A stretch of 64,000 nucleotides of DNA, from positions 1 to 64,000 of the forward strand of contig NZ_VOHA01000027.1 of assembly GCF_007859315.1 (NCBI RefSeq), written 5' to 3'. The notes beneath the pieces were generated by a model. That model worked only from the letters and a program-made list of their open reading frames with translations, was not told the origin of the DNA and did no database searches. Each line of letters begins with the position of its first letter. The first letter of the stretch is position 1. The translations under genes and the position numbers were made by a program. Positions 10,576 through 19,063 of the stretch are shown one piece after another. This DNA is from Reyranella sp. CPCC 100927 (GTDB lineage: Bacteria > Pseudomonadota > Alphaproteobacteria > Reyranellales > Reyranellaceae).

Positions 10576-11598
10576 CTATTGCAGCCGGCTGGCCGCCCGC
10601 GCCAGAACCTGGCGGAACCAGGGATGGCCGCGCTTGGCGTTGGCAGCCAGGCTCCAATAGGCATCGATGGCGAGCCGCTTGCGTGGGTAGGACAGTTCGA
10701 CGATGCGCAGCGCGCGGACCTTCACCAGCTCCTGTGCCACCTTGCGCGGCACCAGCGCGATGCAGTCCGCCTTTTCGACGATCGCGCCCAGCACCAGGAA
10801 ACTGGGGCCGGTGCACACCGGCGCCGTCTCCAGGACGGCGGTGGGCTGCAGCAGCAGACGGATCTCCAGCGAGACGCGCGGGTTGCGCTGGAAGGCGGCA
10901 TAGCGCACCTTCTGGAACTGCTCGGGCGTGATGCGCGCGCCGATAGCCGTGTTGTCGGCGGCGGCGATGCAGACCATCTCGTCGCGCCACAACGGCATCG
11001 ATCCGACGCGCTTGCCCAATGTTTCGCCGAAGGCGCGGGGGCCGATCAGGAAATCGATGCGTCCCAGGTCCTCGCCGGTGCGCACGCCCATCTCAGTGAA
11101 CTCCAGCACCACGCCGGGCGCCTCCGCGGCGCAGATCTCGGCCAGGACGGGTGCCACCATCAGGCTTACATAGTCGGCCGTGGTGATGACGATGTGGACC
11201 TGCTCGCGCGCCGGGTCGAACGGTCGCGCCGGCGTCAGCAGCATGTCGAGCTCGGCCAGCGCCCGATGCAGCGGCGCGCTCAGCGCCTCGGCGCGACTGG
11301 TCAGTCCGGCGGCGCGGCCAGCCGAGATCAGCAGCGGATCATCGAAGGCGGCGCGCAGATGGCGCAGCGCCCGGCTGATCGCCGGCTGGGTCATGTTGAA
11401 CGACCGCGCCGTGCGCGTGACGCTGCGCGTGCGCAACAGTTCGTGCAGGATCGGCAGCAGGTCGAGGTTCACCCGGTGCAGGCGCGCTACGAGATCGCGC
11501 TCGGCATCGACCCCCGGCGCGCGCTCGCCGTCCGTTCGGCCGGCGCTTCCCCGTCGCCGCGTCATCGCCGCTCCACTCATTCCGTCGCTCTTGGTCAA
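10576..11598 (-). CDS. LysR-family transcriptional regulator
   Basis: The protein has 340 residues with an N-terminal winged helix-turn-helix (NLDLLPILHELLRTRSVTRTARSFNMTQPAISRALRHLR, about residues 45-83). A LysR substrate-binding domain with a periplasmic-binding-protein fold follows. The phrasing of the helix resembles the NodD/SyrM branch. It lies directly upstream of the Rieske oxygenase gene and on the same strand, which is unusual for LysR genes (normally divergent) but fits local control. Three in-frame ATGs occur at the start (11598, 11580, 11565) and none has a clear ribosome-binding site, so the exact N-terminus is uncertain. Confidence 0.85.
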   Translation of the reverse strand: MTKSDGMSGAAMTRRRGSAGRTDGERAPGVDAERDLVARLHRVNLDLLPILHELLRTRSVTRTARSFNMTQPAISRALRHLRAAFDDPLLISAGRAAGLTSRAEALSAPLHRALAELDMLLTPARPFDPAREQVHIVITTADYVSLMVAPVLAEICAAEAPGVVLEFTEMGVRTGEDLGRIDFLIGPRAFGETLGKRVGSMPLWRDEMVCIAAADNTAIGARITPEQFQKVRYAAFQRNPRVSLEIRLLLQPTAVLETAPVCTGPSFLVLGAIVEKADCIALVPRKVAQELVKVRALRIVELSYPRKRLAIDAYWSLAANAKRGHPWFRQVLARAASRLQ

Positions 11599-11682
11599 CG
11601 ACCGTCAGAGTCATACTATGACGCTTTCGCACCGATATGTTGTAGTGGCTCGTGTGCCGGCCGGTCGGCTCGTGGTGAGCAT

Positions 11683-12120
11683 ATGGAAGAAGACGATGCT
11701 GCTCGTGAGATCGCCGCCCAGTTGGTCGGCACGTCGCTCATACGAACGCAGTGGCGAACGCACGATTGGGTATTCCACTTCACTCCCCGCGTGCAGCTGA
11801 CCGTCGAGTGCCCTTGGCGCATCCTGTGTGACGGCGGGGTTGCCCTGGGAGGGGGTGATCACAATCAACCCTTCGGTCTTCCCGAGCCTGTCGATGGCGA
11901 ACGGGACAGTCATCGCCTGCTGTCACAAGAGACGATTGAGACCGTCAGCATCCGCCCGGGCACGGCTGATCTTGCCATCGGGTTCAGTGGCGGAAAGACG
12001 CTCGAGGTCTTGAACATGTCGAGCGGCTACGAAGGCTGGAAATTCGGGAGTCAGGACCTTTTGGTGATTGCGCTGGGCGGCGGCAAGCTCGCCATCTTCG
12101 GCGAGCCGCCGCAGGCCTGA
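11683..12120 (+). CDS. Conserved hypothetical protein, DUF6188-like
   Basis: This protein has 145 residues, no signal peptide and no membrane segment. It has the feel of small bacterial proteins with an LVGTSLIRTQWRTHDWVFHF opening followed by VECPWRI. I recall this pattern from a family of unknown function (DUF6188 type), but the assignment is tentative. It has no visible catalytic motif. It is divergent from the LysR gene at 11598 and ends before a strong hairpin. The ATG at 11683 has only a weak purine-rich site (GGTGAGC), and the frame is open upstream. Confidence 0.55.
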   Translation: MEEDDAAREIAAQLVGTSLIRTQWRTHDWVFHFTPRVQLTVECPWRILCDGGVALGGGDHNQPFGLPEPVDGERDSHRLLSQETIETVSIRPGTADLAIGFSGGKTLEVLNMSSGYEGWKFGSQDLLVIALGGGKLAIFGEPPQA

Positions 12121-12131
12121 TCGGGACGGGG

Positions 12132-12157
12132 CATCGCGCCAATGCCCTGGCGCGATG
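12132..12157 (+). terminator. Hairpin after the DUF6188-like gene
   Basis: A perfect 10-base stem (CATCGCGCCA with TGGCGCGATG) around a 6-base loop starts 12 bases after the stop codon at 12120. There is no T-run after it, so it is terminator-like rather than a canonical intrinsic terminator. Confidence 0.5.
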
Positions 12158-12275
12158 TTGCCCATGACAATGCCAGCCGGCCGCCCCGCAGCACGGGGTC
12201 GGACGTGGCGGCAAAGCAGCAACGGGCGAGCGACGGCGCGCCAGGCTGCCGATCGTCCGTTGCAGGTGCGGATGG

Positions 12276-12680
12276 CTAGATCTGTCCGGCCTTGCAGCGC
12301 GTCATGAAGCTGGTCAGCATCTCGCCGCTCAGGTCGCGTACGCGGGCGCGCTCCTCGCAGGTGGGCGGACCGCTGCTGGCCATGGGCGGCAGCGCCACCT
12401 GGCCGGCGCCGCAGCGCCGCATGAAGGCGGTGCGGTCCTCGCCCGACAGCGCGTGCCGGCGTGCTTCCGCCTCGCAGCGTTGCATCAGGTTTCCTTCCGC
12501 CATCGGCGTACTGGTGTTGGCGCACCGCGTCAGGAAGTCGGTCAGGGCCGAGCCTGCCAGCTTCTGCTGGCGCCCTTGCTCGGCGCAGGTCTGGACGGCA
12601 CCGGGCGATACCTGCTGGGCCTGCACGACGGTGCCAAGGAATGCGGCCGTCACAACGACGGCAATGCCGAACATTCGCAT
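12276..12680 (-). CDS. Secreted protein with three PsiF-like repeats
   Basis: This 134-residue protein has a signal peptide (MRMFGIAVVVTAAFLGTVVQAQ). Three cysteine-bounded repeats of about 28 residues follow: CAEQGRQQKLAGSALTDFLTRC, CEAEARRHALSGEDRTAFMRRC and CEERARVRDLSGEMLTSFMTRC. The pattern C-x3-A/G-x5-L-x-G-x4-F-x-x-x-C matches the repeat of PsiF, a phosphate-starvation-inducible periplasmic protein of unknown function. The ATG at 12680 is preceded by GAGGGAGAAG; an earlier in-frame Met lies inside that site. Whether it responds to phosphate cannot be seen. Confidence 0.7.
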   Translation of the reverse strand: MRMFGIAVVVTAAFLGTVVQAQQVSPGAVQTCAEQGRQQKLAGSALTDFLTRCANTSTPMAEGNLMQRCEAEARRHALSGEDRTAFMRRCGAGQVALPPMASSGPPTCEERARVRDLSGEMLTSFMTRCKAGQI

Positions 12681-12928
12681 GATGTGCTTCTCCCTCTTCC
12701 ACACAGAGCAGGCAAATGAGGCAATGGTGCATGATGCATGTGAGAACGGCTTCGGTCAATCGACGCGGCGTCAGACGCCATAGCCGCCCGTTATGCCGGC
12801 GTCATGGAGACGGAGTCGCATTCGTACGACAGTCAACGGCGGGTGATGCCGATCACGCGACCTGTCGTGACCGACAGTCTTCGGTTCCGCGCGTAGACTT
12901 CGTGGTCAAGGCAGCCCATACTCATGAC

Positions 12929-13987
12929 ATGGGTAAGTCGGCTTCTCGCATGCCTAAACGCAGTGTTCGCCCGGGTGTGCACGACAGGTCAGCCGCAAGA
13001 CGCGCCAAGAGCGCCGTATCTCAAGCCAGTACGGACGATCGTCCCAAGGAGGACGTGGACGTCGCAATCAGCCTGCGCACCGTCAATCTGAACCTGCTGC
13101 CGGTGTTCCAGGTTCTGGTGCACGAATCGAACCTCTCGCGCGCGGCCGACATTCTGGGCATGTCGCAGTCCGCCGTCAGCCATGCGCTGGCCAAGCTGCG
13201 CCTGCAGTTCAGGGATCCGCTGTTCGTCCGCTCCGGCAAAGGCGTCGAGCCGACCGCCAAGGCGCTCGAACTCAGCACGTCGATCGCACAGGCGCTCGAT
13301 CTCGTGCGGCGCGGCGTCCGCTCATCCACGGCGGCCAAGAGCCCGTCCCTGGGGCCGCGGTTCCATTGCGGCGTGACCGACACGCTGGACGAAGGGCCGG
13401 TGTTCGTGTCCACCATCGTGGAGGCGTTGCGGGCCGTCTCGTCCGAAGCATCGCCGGCGTTCTCCTATGTCGGCGACAGCGACTGGAAGAAGATGCTGCG
13501 CTTGCGGCAGCTCGATATCGTGTTCGATCACGAGGCGGCCAGCCATGGCGAACTCGAGTCGATGCTGGTCGAGGCACGCCACTTCAGCTGCTTCGTGCGG
13601 CCGGAGAATCCCCTGACCAAGGGCGAGTTCACGCTGGAGCGTTATCTCGCCGCCACGCATGTCATCATGGATGCGCCGGACGCGAGTCCCCGCTCGATGC
13701 TGCGGGTCGCCCTGCAGGCCGCGGGGTTGCGCCGGGTCATCGGCGCGCGGGTGCACACCCACTTCCACGCCGCGCTTGTCGCCAGCCAGAGCGATCATGT
13801 CGGCACCGGGAAGTCGCGCGAGGTGCTGTTCTACGCCAAGCAGTTGGGGCTACGCATTCTCAAGTGCCCGGTCGAAACGCCGCCGGCGCCTCTATACATG
13901 ACGTGGCTGCGCGTGCGCACGAACGACGAGGGCCATCGCCGGCTGCGCCAGAACTTCGTACGCCTGTGGCGCGCGCCTCTGGCCTGA
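12929..13987 (+). CDS. LysR-family transcriptional regulator
   Basis: The protein has about 352 residues. The helix-turn-helix (NLNLLPVFQVLVHESNLSRAADILGMSQSAVSHALAKLRLQF) lies near residues 55-97, after a long basic N-terminal tail, and an effector domain follows. The ATG at 12929 is the best of several, but a much longer open frame extends upstream to 12716 and no ribosome-binding site is convincing, so the N-terminus is uncertain. It ends two bases before the convergent response-regulator gene. It is the nearest LysR gene to the LysR-type palindrome upstream of the HpaB-like gene and is a reasonable candidate for binding there. Confidence 0.8.
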   Translation: MGKSASRMPKRSVRPGVHDRSAARRAKSAVSQASTDDRPKEDVDVAISLRTVNLNLLPVFQVLVHESNLSRAADILGMSQSAVSHALAKLRLQFRDPLFVRSGKGVEPTAKALELSTSIAQALDLVRRGVRSSTAAKSPSLGPRFHCGVTDTLDEGPVFVSTIVEALRAVSSEASPAFSYVGDSDWKKMLRLRQLDIVFDHEAASHGELESMLVEARHFSCFVRPENPLTKGEFTLERYLAATHVIMDAPDASPRSMLRVALQAAGLRRVIGARVHTHFHAALVASQSDHVGTGKSREVLFYAKQLGLRILKCPVETPPAPLYMTWLRVRTNDEGHRRLRQNFVRLWRAPLA

Positions 13988-13989
13988 GT

Positions 13990-14421
13990 TTACGCCCGTC
14001 GTTCCGGCAGGCGGGTGCGGAACAGGTCCAGACCCTTGATCGCAGCAGCAGGCTCGCGATCCTCGCCTTTCAGGATCGCCTGGACGGCGCGCAGGGCGGC
14101 CAGCAATGTCGCGGCCTGAACCGGTTTCTCCAGCAGCCCGACCGCGGTCGCCCGGGCATCGCGTGCGGCGTCGACGCTGGCCGTAACGAACAGCGCCGGA
14201 ATGCCGAACGCCTCCCACAGACGCTGGGCCACGTAGGGCCCGGTTCCGCCGTCGGCCAGCATGATGTCGACCAGCGCCAGGTCGGGCCGATGGTGCTGCG
14301 CTTGCGCCAGGGCCTGGCCGGAATGGATGGCGGTGCCCACGACGGTGTGCCCGCCGGATGACAGTGTGTGTTCCATCTCGGTCGCGATGACAAAATCGTC
14401 CTCGACGAGAAGCAACCTCAT
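13990..14421 (-). CDS. Single-domain response regulator (CheY-like receiver)
   Basis: This is a 143-residue stand-alone receiver domain with no output domain. The acidic pocket is Asp8/Asp9 (LLLVEDDF), the phosphoacceptor is Asp52 (LALVDIMLAD), the switch Thr is in LFVTAS and the conserved Lys is in LLEKPV. The ATG at 14421 begins exactly at the receiver fold; the longer frame upstream adds nothing recognisable. Such proteins usually take phosphate from a hybrid or HWE-type histidine kinase, and no kinase gene is present in the window. The C-terminus after residue 115 is basic. Confidence 0.85.
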   Translation of the reverse strand: MRLLLVEDDFVIATEMEHTLSSGGHTVVGTAIHSGQALAQAQHHRPDLALVDIMLADGGTGPYVAQRLWEAFGIPALFVTASVDAARDARATAVGLLEKPVQAATLLAALRAVQAILKGEDREPAAAIKGLDLFRTRLPERRA

Positions 14422-14702
14422 CGCGTGATCTCTCGATACCCGGGTGCGATGGAAGCCACGGGCCGCGACGATCGTCGGTCGTCTCAGGATGTCTGGGAGA
14501 GCTTTCATCCGCGCCCGTTCGAAGGCGAAGTATACGGACGCAAGCGCGGATCAGTTATTCCGATAAAATCATAAGCGGATTCCGTCATGAAAAAGTTTCA
14601 TACAAGGAAGCGTCGGCAGTGCCGGGGAGATTGCGGGAACCTCAGTGCGCGACACCCGTCCCCGCCACGGCTTCGCTCGGCTGGTGCCTGCCGCCGTCTT
14701 CG

Positions 14703-14717
14703 ATAACCAATGGTTAT
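14703..14717. promoter_or_regulatory. LysR-type operator upstream of the HpaB-like gene
   Basis: ATAACCAATGGTTAT is a perfect interrupted palindrome (6-base arms, 3-base centre) that contains the T-N11-A pattern typical of LysR-family binding sites. It lies 87 bases before the HpaB-like start codon, a normal distance for activation. It sits in the 382-base gap between the response regulator (divergent) and the HpaB-like gene. The rest of that gap shows only an AT-richer stretch near 14555-14610 and no gene. Confidence 0.6.
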
Positions 14718-14803
14718 GTACGGCATGATTGCTTTCATCGTTCCAGCCACTGCGGGGCCTGACTAGGCTGAGCCGGCGCTGAAGCGAGAATCCGGGAGGA
14801 GCC

Positions 14804-16246
14804 ATGGCGGCGCGGACGGGCGAGCAATTCCTGCGCGGCCTCAGGGATGGCCGCACCGTGTGGGTCGGCGGCGACAAGATCGGCTCGATCGCCGATCATC
14901 CGGCGCTGGCCGGCGCGGCGCGGGCGCTGGCCGCGGTTTTCGACCTGCAGCACCAGGCGGCCGACGTCTGCCTGATGCCCGATCCCGAGACGGGTGAGCC
15001 CATCAACGTCAGCCACATGATCCCGCGCTCGCGCGAGGACCTGCAGCGGCGCCATCGCGGGCTGGAGCGGATCGCGGAATACTCCGTCGGCCTGATGGGG
15101 CGCACGCCCGACTACATGAACGTCACCTACGCGGGGTTCGCCGGTCGCTGCGATGAATGGGCCATCAACGGCAACGAGCGCGGCGCCGACAACCTGGTGC
15201 GCTACCAGAAGAAGCTGGCGCGCGAGGACATATCGCTGACCCACACCATCGTGCATTCGACCATCGACGTGGCCAAGGGCAAATACCCGACCGGCTTCGA
15301 TCCGGTGCAGCTGCACAAGGTCGAGGAGACCCAGCACGGCATCGTCGTGCGCGGCTCGCGGGTGCTGGCCACCTTGGCGCCGTTCGCCGACGAGCTGGCG
15401 GTCTATCCCGGCGCCCCCATGCCCAACGCCGCCGACGCGCATGCGCTGTCGTTCTGCATCCCCATGGACACGCCGGGGCTCACGTTCATCTGTCGCGACA
15501 GCGTGGCGGTGAACACCAACCGCTTCGAGCATCCGCTGTCGAGCCGGTTCGACGAGCAGGATGCCTTCGTGATCTTCGACAATGTCGAGGTGCCGCGCGA
15601 GCGGCTGTTCATCGACGCCAATCTCGACGTCTACAACACGGTGATGAAGTCGAGCTGGTGGGCCAACATCATGCAGCAGACCATGATTCGTGCCCAGACC
15701 AAGCTCGAGTTCGCCTGGGCGCTGGCCAGCCGCATGGCCGAGGCCATCAACGCCAACCAGCCGCAGACCCAGCAGATGCTGGGCGAGATCGCGATGTTCG
15801 CCGAGTTCGCGCGCACGGCGGTCTATGCCGGCGAGCAGGGCGCACGGGAGTACGGCAACGGCCTGTGGTGCTGCGATGTGCGGCCGCTGGTGGCGCTGCG
15901 CGCCGCACTGCCGACCTGGTTCCCGCGGGTCAACGAGATCATCCGCCAGATCGGCGCCCACAACCTGCTCACCACGCCGGCGCGCGCGGCGCTGGCCGAT
16001 CCGCAGCTGCGGCCGCTGATCGATCAATACCTTACTGGCGTTGGGGTTGATGCCGAACAGCGCAGCCGGCTGTTCCGCCTGGCCTGGGACTTTGCCGGCA
16101 CGGCACTGGGCAGCCGCAACGAGCAGTACGAGCGCTTCTATCTCGGCTCGGTCGGGCGCAACCTGACCATGGCGCAGACCCTGCTGGATCGCGGCCGGGG
16201 CAACCGCCTGGTCGACCGGTTCCTGACCGAGCCCCTGGAGGCATAA
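14804..16246 (+). CDS. 4-hydroxyphenylacetate 3-hydroxylase family FADH2 monooxygenase
   Basis: This is the large oxygenase component of a two-component flavin monooxygenase that ortho-hydroxylates phenolic acids with FADH2 from a separate reductase. The 480 residues match HpaB/PvcC-type enzymes: RTGEQFLRGLRDGRTVWVGG at the start, the central PMDTPGLTFICRDSV, SSRFDEQDAFVIFDNVEVP, and a C-terminal helical domain with LGSRNEQYERFY. GGGAGGA precedes the ATG. It leads a run with a VOC enzyme and RidA. The reductase (HpaC) is not in the window and may come from elsewhere. A LysR-type palindrome lies upstream. The exact phenolic substrate is unknown. Confidence 0.88.
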   Translation: MAARTGEQFLRGLRDGRTVWVGGDKIGSIADHPALAGAARALAAVFDLQHQAADVCLMPDPETGEPINVSHMIPRSREDLQRRHRGLERIAEYSVGLMGRTPDYMNVTYAGFAGRCDEWAINGNERGADNLVRYQKKLAREDISLTHTIVHSTIDVAKGKYPTGFDPVQLHKVEETQHGIVVRGSRVLATLAPFADELAVYPGAPMPNAADAHALSFCIPMDTPGLTFICRDSVAVNTNRFEHPLSSRFDEQDAFVIFDNVEVPRERLFIDANLDVYNTVMKSSWWANIMQQTMIRAQTKLEFAWALASRMAEAINANQPQTQQMLGEIAMFAEFARTAVYAGEQGAREYGNGLWCCDVRPLVALRAALPTWFPRVNEIIRQIGAHNLLTTPARAALADPQLRPLIDQYLTGVGVDAEQRSRLFRLAWDFAGTALGSRNEQYERFYLGSVGRNLTMAQTLLDRGRGNRLVDRFLTEPLEA

Positions 16247-16354
16247 CAGCCTTGCGGCCGACTGGGATGGCGCGCTTTTTACGGTGTTTGGGGTATGATG
16301 CGGCCCGAAAAAGGACCGCGGCACAGACCGCCGTCCGGCAGGGAAGAGGATGCC

Positions 16355-16951
16355 ATGGACAAAGCCAAGCCAGCCGCGGCGCCGGTGACTCCGCGCGGGA
16401 TCAATCACCTGGTGCTCAATGTGCGGGATCTTGATGAGTCGCACCAGTTCTGGACCGAGATCGTGGGCTTCAAGCAGGTCGGCGAGCTGAAGCCGACGCC
16501 GCAGCGTCCCAACCCGGCGCGTATGCGCTTCTACAGCGGCGACCGCGGCGGCCAGACGCATCATCACGACATCGCGCTGGTCGAGAAGCGCGACCTGCCC
16601 GAGCCGCCCAAGGACTGGAGCATGTATGGCGGCGCGCCGCTGGCGGTGAACCACATCGCCATCACCTTGCCCGACCGCGAGTCCTGGCTGCAGCACCTGG
16701 AGTATCTCCAGGGCCGCGGCGTGAAGTTCGACCGCCGCGTCGACCACGGCATGACGCACAGCGTCTACATCCACGACCCCAACGGCTACGGCGTGGAGCT
16801 GCTCTACGAACTGCCGGCCGAAGTCTGGTCGGGCGATATCGACGCCGCCCTGAATTTCGCCCGCATCCTGCCGACCGAGGGCGCCGAGGCGCTGGTCGAC
16901 GAGGCCGAGAAGAACCCGATTTTCAAGCGGACGGAAGCCGTCGCGTCGTAG
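16355..16951 (+). CDS. VOC-superfamily protein, probable extradiol-type dioxygenase or isomerase
   Basis: This protein has 198 residues with the paired beta-alpha-beta-beta-beta modules of the vicinal oxygen chelate fold. Candidate metal ligands are His18 (INHLVLNV), His100 (VNHIAIT) and Glu148 (GVELLYE), with a His cluster at 69-71. The layout fits glyoxalase/bleomycin-resistance/dioxygenase members such as catechol 2,3-dioxygenase-like proteins. GGGAAGAGGA precedes the ATG at 16355. Its position right after the HpaB-like hydroxylase suggests action on the catechol product or a derivative. A second, two-domain extradiol enzyme occurs at 24897, so the division of labour is unclear. Confidence 0.75.
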   Translation: MDKAKPAAAPVTPRGINHLVLNVRDLDESHQFWTEIVGFKQVGELKPTPQRPNPARMRFYSGDRGGQTHHHDIALVEKRDLPEPPKDWSMYGGAPLAVNHIAITLPDRESWLQHLEYLQGRGVKFDRRVDHGMTHSVYIHDPNGYGVELLYELPAEVWSGDIDAALNFARILPTEGAEALVDEAEKNPIFKRTEAVAS

Positions 16952-16957
16952 TCTCAC

Positions 16958-17053
16958 CGTCGTCCTGAGCGTAGCGAAGGACCTTGCGGTCGTTCGTTCA
17001 GCCCCTGCGCTGAACGGTCCACCGCAAGGTCCTTTGCTACGCTCAGGACGACG
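16958..17053. repeat. Family A variant palindromic repeat
   Basis: Arms beginning CGTCGTCCTGAGCGTAGCG and ending in its reverse complement enclose a smaller hairpin (ttcagcccctgcgctgaa). The wording (cctgagcg, aaggacctt) differs from other family A copies (cccgagcg, agggatct), so this is a sub-family. It lies between the VOC gene and ridA. Confidence 0.8.
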
Positions 17054-17081
17054 AGATCTTCCTCTCCAACCGAGCATCACC

Positions 17082-17468
17082 ATGGCCAAGCGCAAGAGCA
17101 TCGAGATCCCTGGCTTCAAGCATCAGAACCCGATCCCCGTCGCCAGCCGGATCGGCAACATCCTGATGTCGAGCGTCACCAGCGGCGTCGATCCTGGTAC
17201 CCGCAACCTGCCGCCGGAGCTCGCCAAGCAGATCACCAACCTGTTCAGCCACATCAAGGCCACCGTCGAGGCGGCCGGCGGCAGCCCCGACGACATCATC
17301 AAGATCACGTTCTGGGTAAAGGATCCGGCCACCGGGCGCGCCGCGATCAACAGCGAGTGGGAAAAGATGTTCCCCGACCCCGCCTCGCGGCCGGCCCGTC
17401 ATACGCTGGCCATGGCCGGCGACGGCCCGTCCCAGATCACCTGCGATTTCGTCGCGGTGTTCGGGTAG
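17082..17468 (+). CDS. RidA/YjgF/YER057c family protein
   Basis: This 128-residue protein is of the Rid family, whose RidA members hydrolyse reactive enamine/imine intermediates; other sub-families take part in catabolic pathways as deaminases. The central AAGGSPDDIIKITFWVKD and the Arg of RPARHTLAM, which corresponds to the catalytic Arg of RidA, are present. The N-terminus is basic and the C-terminus (ITCDFVAVFG) departs from the RidA norm IEIEAIA, so it is probably a Rid6/7-like catabolic member. It lies between the VOC gene and larA, separated from each by a repeat. The ATG at 17082 has only weak purines upstream. Confidence 0.8.
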   Translation: MAKRKSIEIPGFKHQNPIPVASRIGNILMSSVTSGVDPGTRNLPPELAKQITNLFSHIKATVEAAGGSPDDIIKITFWVKDPATGRAAINSEWEKMFPDPASRPARHTLAMAGDGPSQITCDFVAVFG

Positions 17469-17470
17469 AT

Positions 17471-17551
17471 CCTGGGAGCGCGGGCCTCCGGCCCGCTCAT
17501 GGTGAACCCGAGCTTTCGCCTTGATGCGGGCGAGACGCCCGCGCTCCCAGG
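17471..17551. repeat. Family B palindromic repeat, copy 3
   Basis: The arms CCTGGGAGCGCGGGC and GCCCGCGCTCCCAGG are perfect. The internal sequence is close to copy 1. It lies between ridA and larA and would place a stable hairpin in the larA leader if transcription reads through. Confidence 0.85.
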
Positions 17552-17583
17552 TGGTACCGTCGGTGCGCGCTGTGGAGGCCACC

Positions 17584-18876
17584 ATGGGACACGACAGGAT
17601 CGAGATCGCCTATGGCCGGGGCGCCCTGCCGATCACGCTGTCGGCGGACATCCAGCCGACAGTCATCCGCAAGGCCGTGCTGCCCAAGCTGCCGGACGCC
17701 CATGCCGCGATCCGGCACGTCTTCGACCATCCCGTCGATGCCAGGCCGCTGCACGCGCTGGCCAAGGGCCGCCGCAGCGCCTGCATCCTGATCTGCGACA
17801 TCACGCGGCCGGTCCCCAACCGCCTGTTCCTGCGGCCGATGATCGAGACGCTGGTGCAAGGCGGCATCCCGATCGACCGCATCAGCGTGCTGGTGGCGAC
17901 CGGCCTGCACCGTCCCAATCTCGACGCTGAGCTCGCCGAGCTGGTGGGCGATCCCTGGGTGCTCGAGCACGTGCGGGTCGAGAACCACTATGCGCGCAAC
18001 ACCCAGGACCAGATCGATTTCGGTGTCACCGCCACGCGCGGCACGCCGGTGCGGCTCAACCGGCTGTTCGTCGACGCCGATCTGCGCATCGCCACCGGCC
18101 TGGTCGAGCCGCATTTCATGGCCGGCTGGTCGGGCGGCCGCAAGGTCGTGGCGCCAGGTGTCGCCGGCCATGAGACCATCCGCACCTTCCACTCGGCGCG
18201 GTTCATGGAGGACCCGCTGGCGGTGCAGTGCAATCTCGCCGGCAATCCGCTGCACGAGGAGCAGCTCGAGATCGTGCGCATGCTGGGCGAGATCTATGCG
18301 CTCAACACCGTGATCGACGACGACCGCGACCTCGTGCACGTCACGTTCGGCGAGATCATCGCCTCGCACCTGGCGGCGGTCGACTTCATCCAGGACGCCA
18401 CGCGCATTCCGGTCGGGCGCAAGTTCAAGACCATCGTGACGTCGTCGGCCGGCTACCCGCTCGACAAGACCTACTACCAGACCATCAAGGGCATGGTGAC
18501 ACCGCTCGATATCCTCGAACCCGGCGGCACCCTGATCATCGCCTCGCAGTGCTCCGAGGGGTTCGGCTCGCCCGAGTTCCGCGACGCGCAGGTGAAGCTG
18601 GTCGAGCTCGGCCCGACGCGGTTCCTCGCGACCTTGACCGCGAAGTCGCTGGCCGAGATCGATGAGTGGCAGACCGAGATGCAGTTGAAGCCGATGCGAC
18701 TGGGTCGTGTGCAGCTCTACACTGAAGGGCTGGATGCCGAGGAGCGGCGCATCACCGGTGTCGAGCACATCGCCTCGCTCGATGCGGCGATCGCCCAGAG
18801 CGTTGCGCACCATGGCGATCCCGCGGTGGCGATCATCCCGGAAGGCCCTTACGTCGTCCCCGTGCACAGGCCATGA
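17584..18876 (+). CDS. Nickel-dependent 2-hydroxyacid racemase, LarA family
   Basis: LarA enzymes racemise lactate or related 2-hydroxyacids by hydride transfer to the nickel-pincer nucleotide (NPN). This 430-residue protein aligns by position with the known active site: His109 (GLHRP), His177 (VEPHFMAGW), Lys187 in the cofactor-linking motif SGGRKVVAPG, His203 (TFHSARF) and Lys302 (TIKGM). These fall 1-4 residues from the Lactobacillus LarA positions I recall (108, 174, 184, 200, 298). The ATG at 17584 has TGGAGG upstream; the frame extends into repeat sequence before it. It is followed by larC, larE and larB. The family racemises several 2-hydroxyacids, and the aromatic-catabolism surroundings make lactate only one possibility. 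Confidence 0.87.
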   Translation: MGHDRIEIAYGRGALPITLSADIQPTVIRKAVLPKLPDAHAAIRHVFDHPVDARPLHALAKGRRSACILICDITRPVPNRLFLRPMIETLVQGGIPIDRISVLVATGLHRPNLDAELAELVGDPWVLEHVRVENHYARNTQDQIDFGVTATRGTPVRLNRLFVDADLRIATGLVEPHFMAGWSGGRKVVAPGVAGHETIRTFHSARFMEDPLAVQCNLAGNPLHEEQLEIVRMLGEIYALNTVIDDDRDLVHVTFGEIIASHLAAVDFIQDATRIPVGRKFKTIVTSSAGYPLDKTYYQTIKGMVTPLDILEPGGTLIIASQCSEGFGSPEFRDAQVKLVELGPTRFLATLTAKSLAEIDEWQTEMQLKPMRLGRVQLYTEGLDAEERRITGVEHIASLDAAIAQSVAHHGDPAVAIIPEGPYVVPVHRP

Positions 18877-18950
18877 GCATGGACGCTGCCCGTCATCCCG
18901 AGGCTGCGATTGTCCTTCCCTCGAGGATGCAGGGCGGCATGGGAAAAGCC

Positions 18951-19035
18951 TTCATGGTGAGCTTGTCGAACCATGAAGGCCCTCGTACGACGGTTGGTGC
19001 GAGACGCTTCATGGTTCGACAAGCTCACCATGAAG
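18951..19035. repeat. Family C palindromic repeat, copy 1
   Basis: The arms TTCATGGTGAGCTTGTCGAA (continuing CCATGAAG) and their exact reverse complement enclose a 29-base loop. It lies between larA and larC. A second copy at 22672 is nearly the reverse complement of this one, loop included, so the two copies are in opposite orientation. Confidence 0.9.
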
Positions 19036-19063
19036 CGTTGCTGCAACGGCGGGTGCGCCTCCA

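Noticed and set aside
12716-12928. N-terminal extension of the LysR protein from 12716
   Set aside because: It would overlap the divergent promoter of the PsiF-like gene, shows no conservation pattern and lacks a ribosome-binding site.
14735-17119. Minus-strand frame of 794 codons spanning the HpaB-like and VOC genes
   Set aside because: It crosses two well-supported genes and a palindromic repeat and shows no domain.
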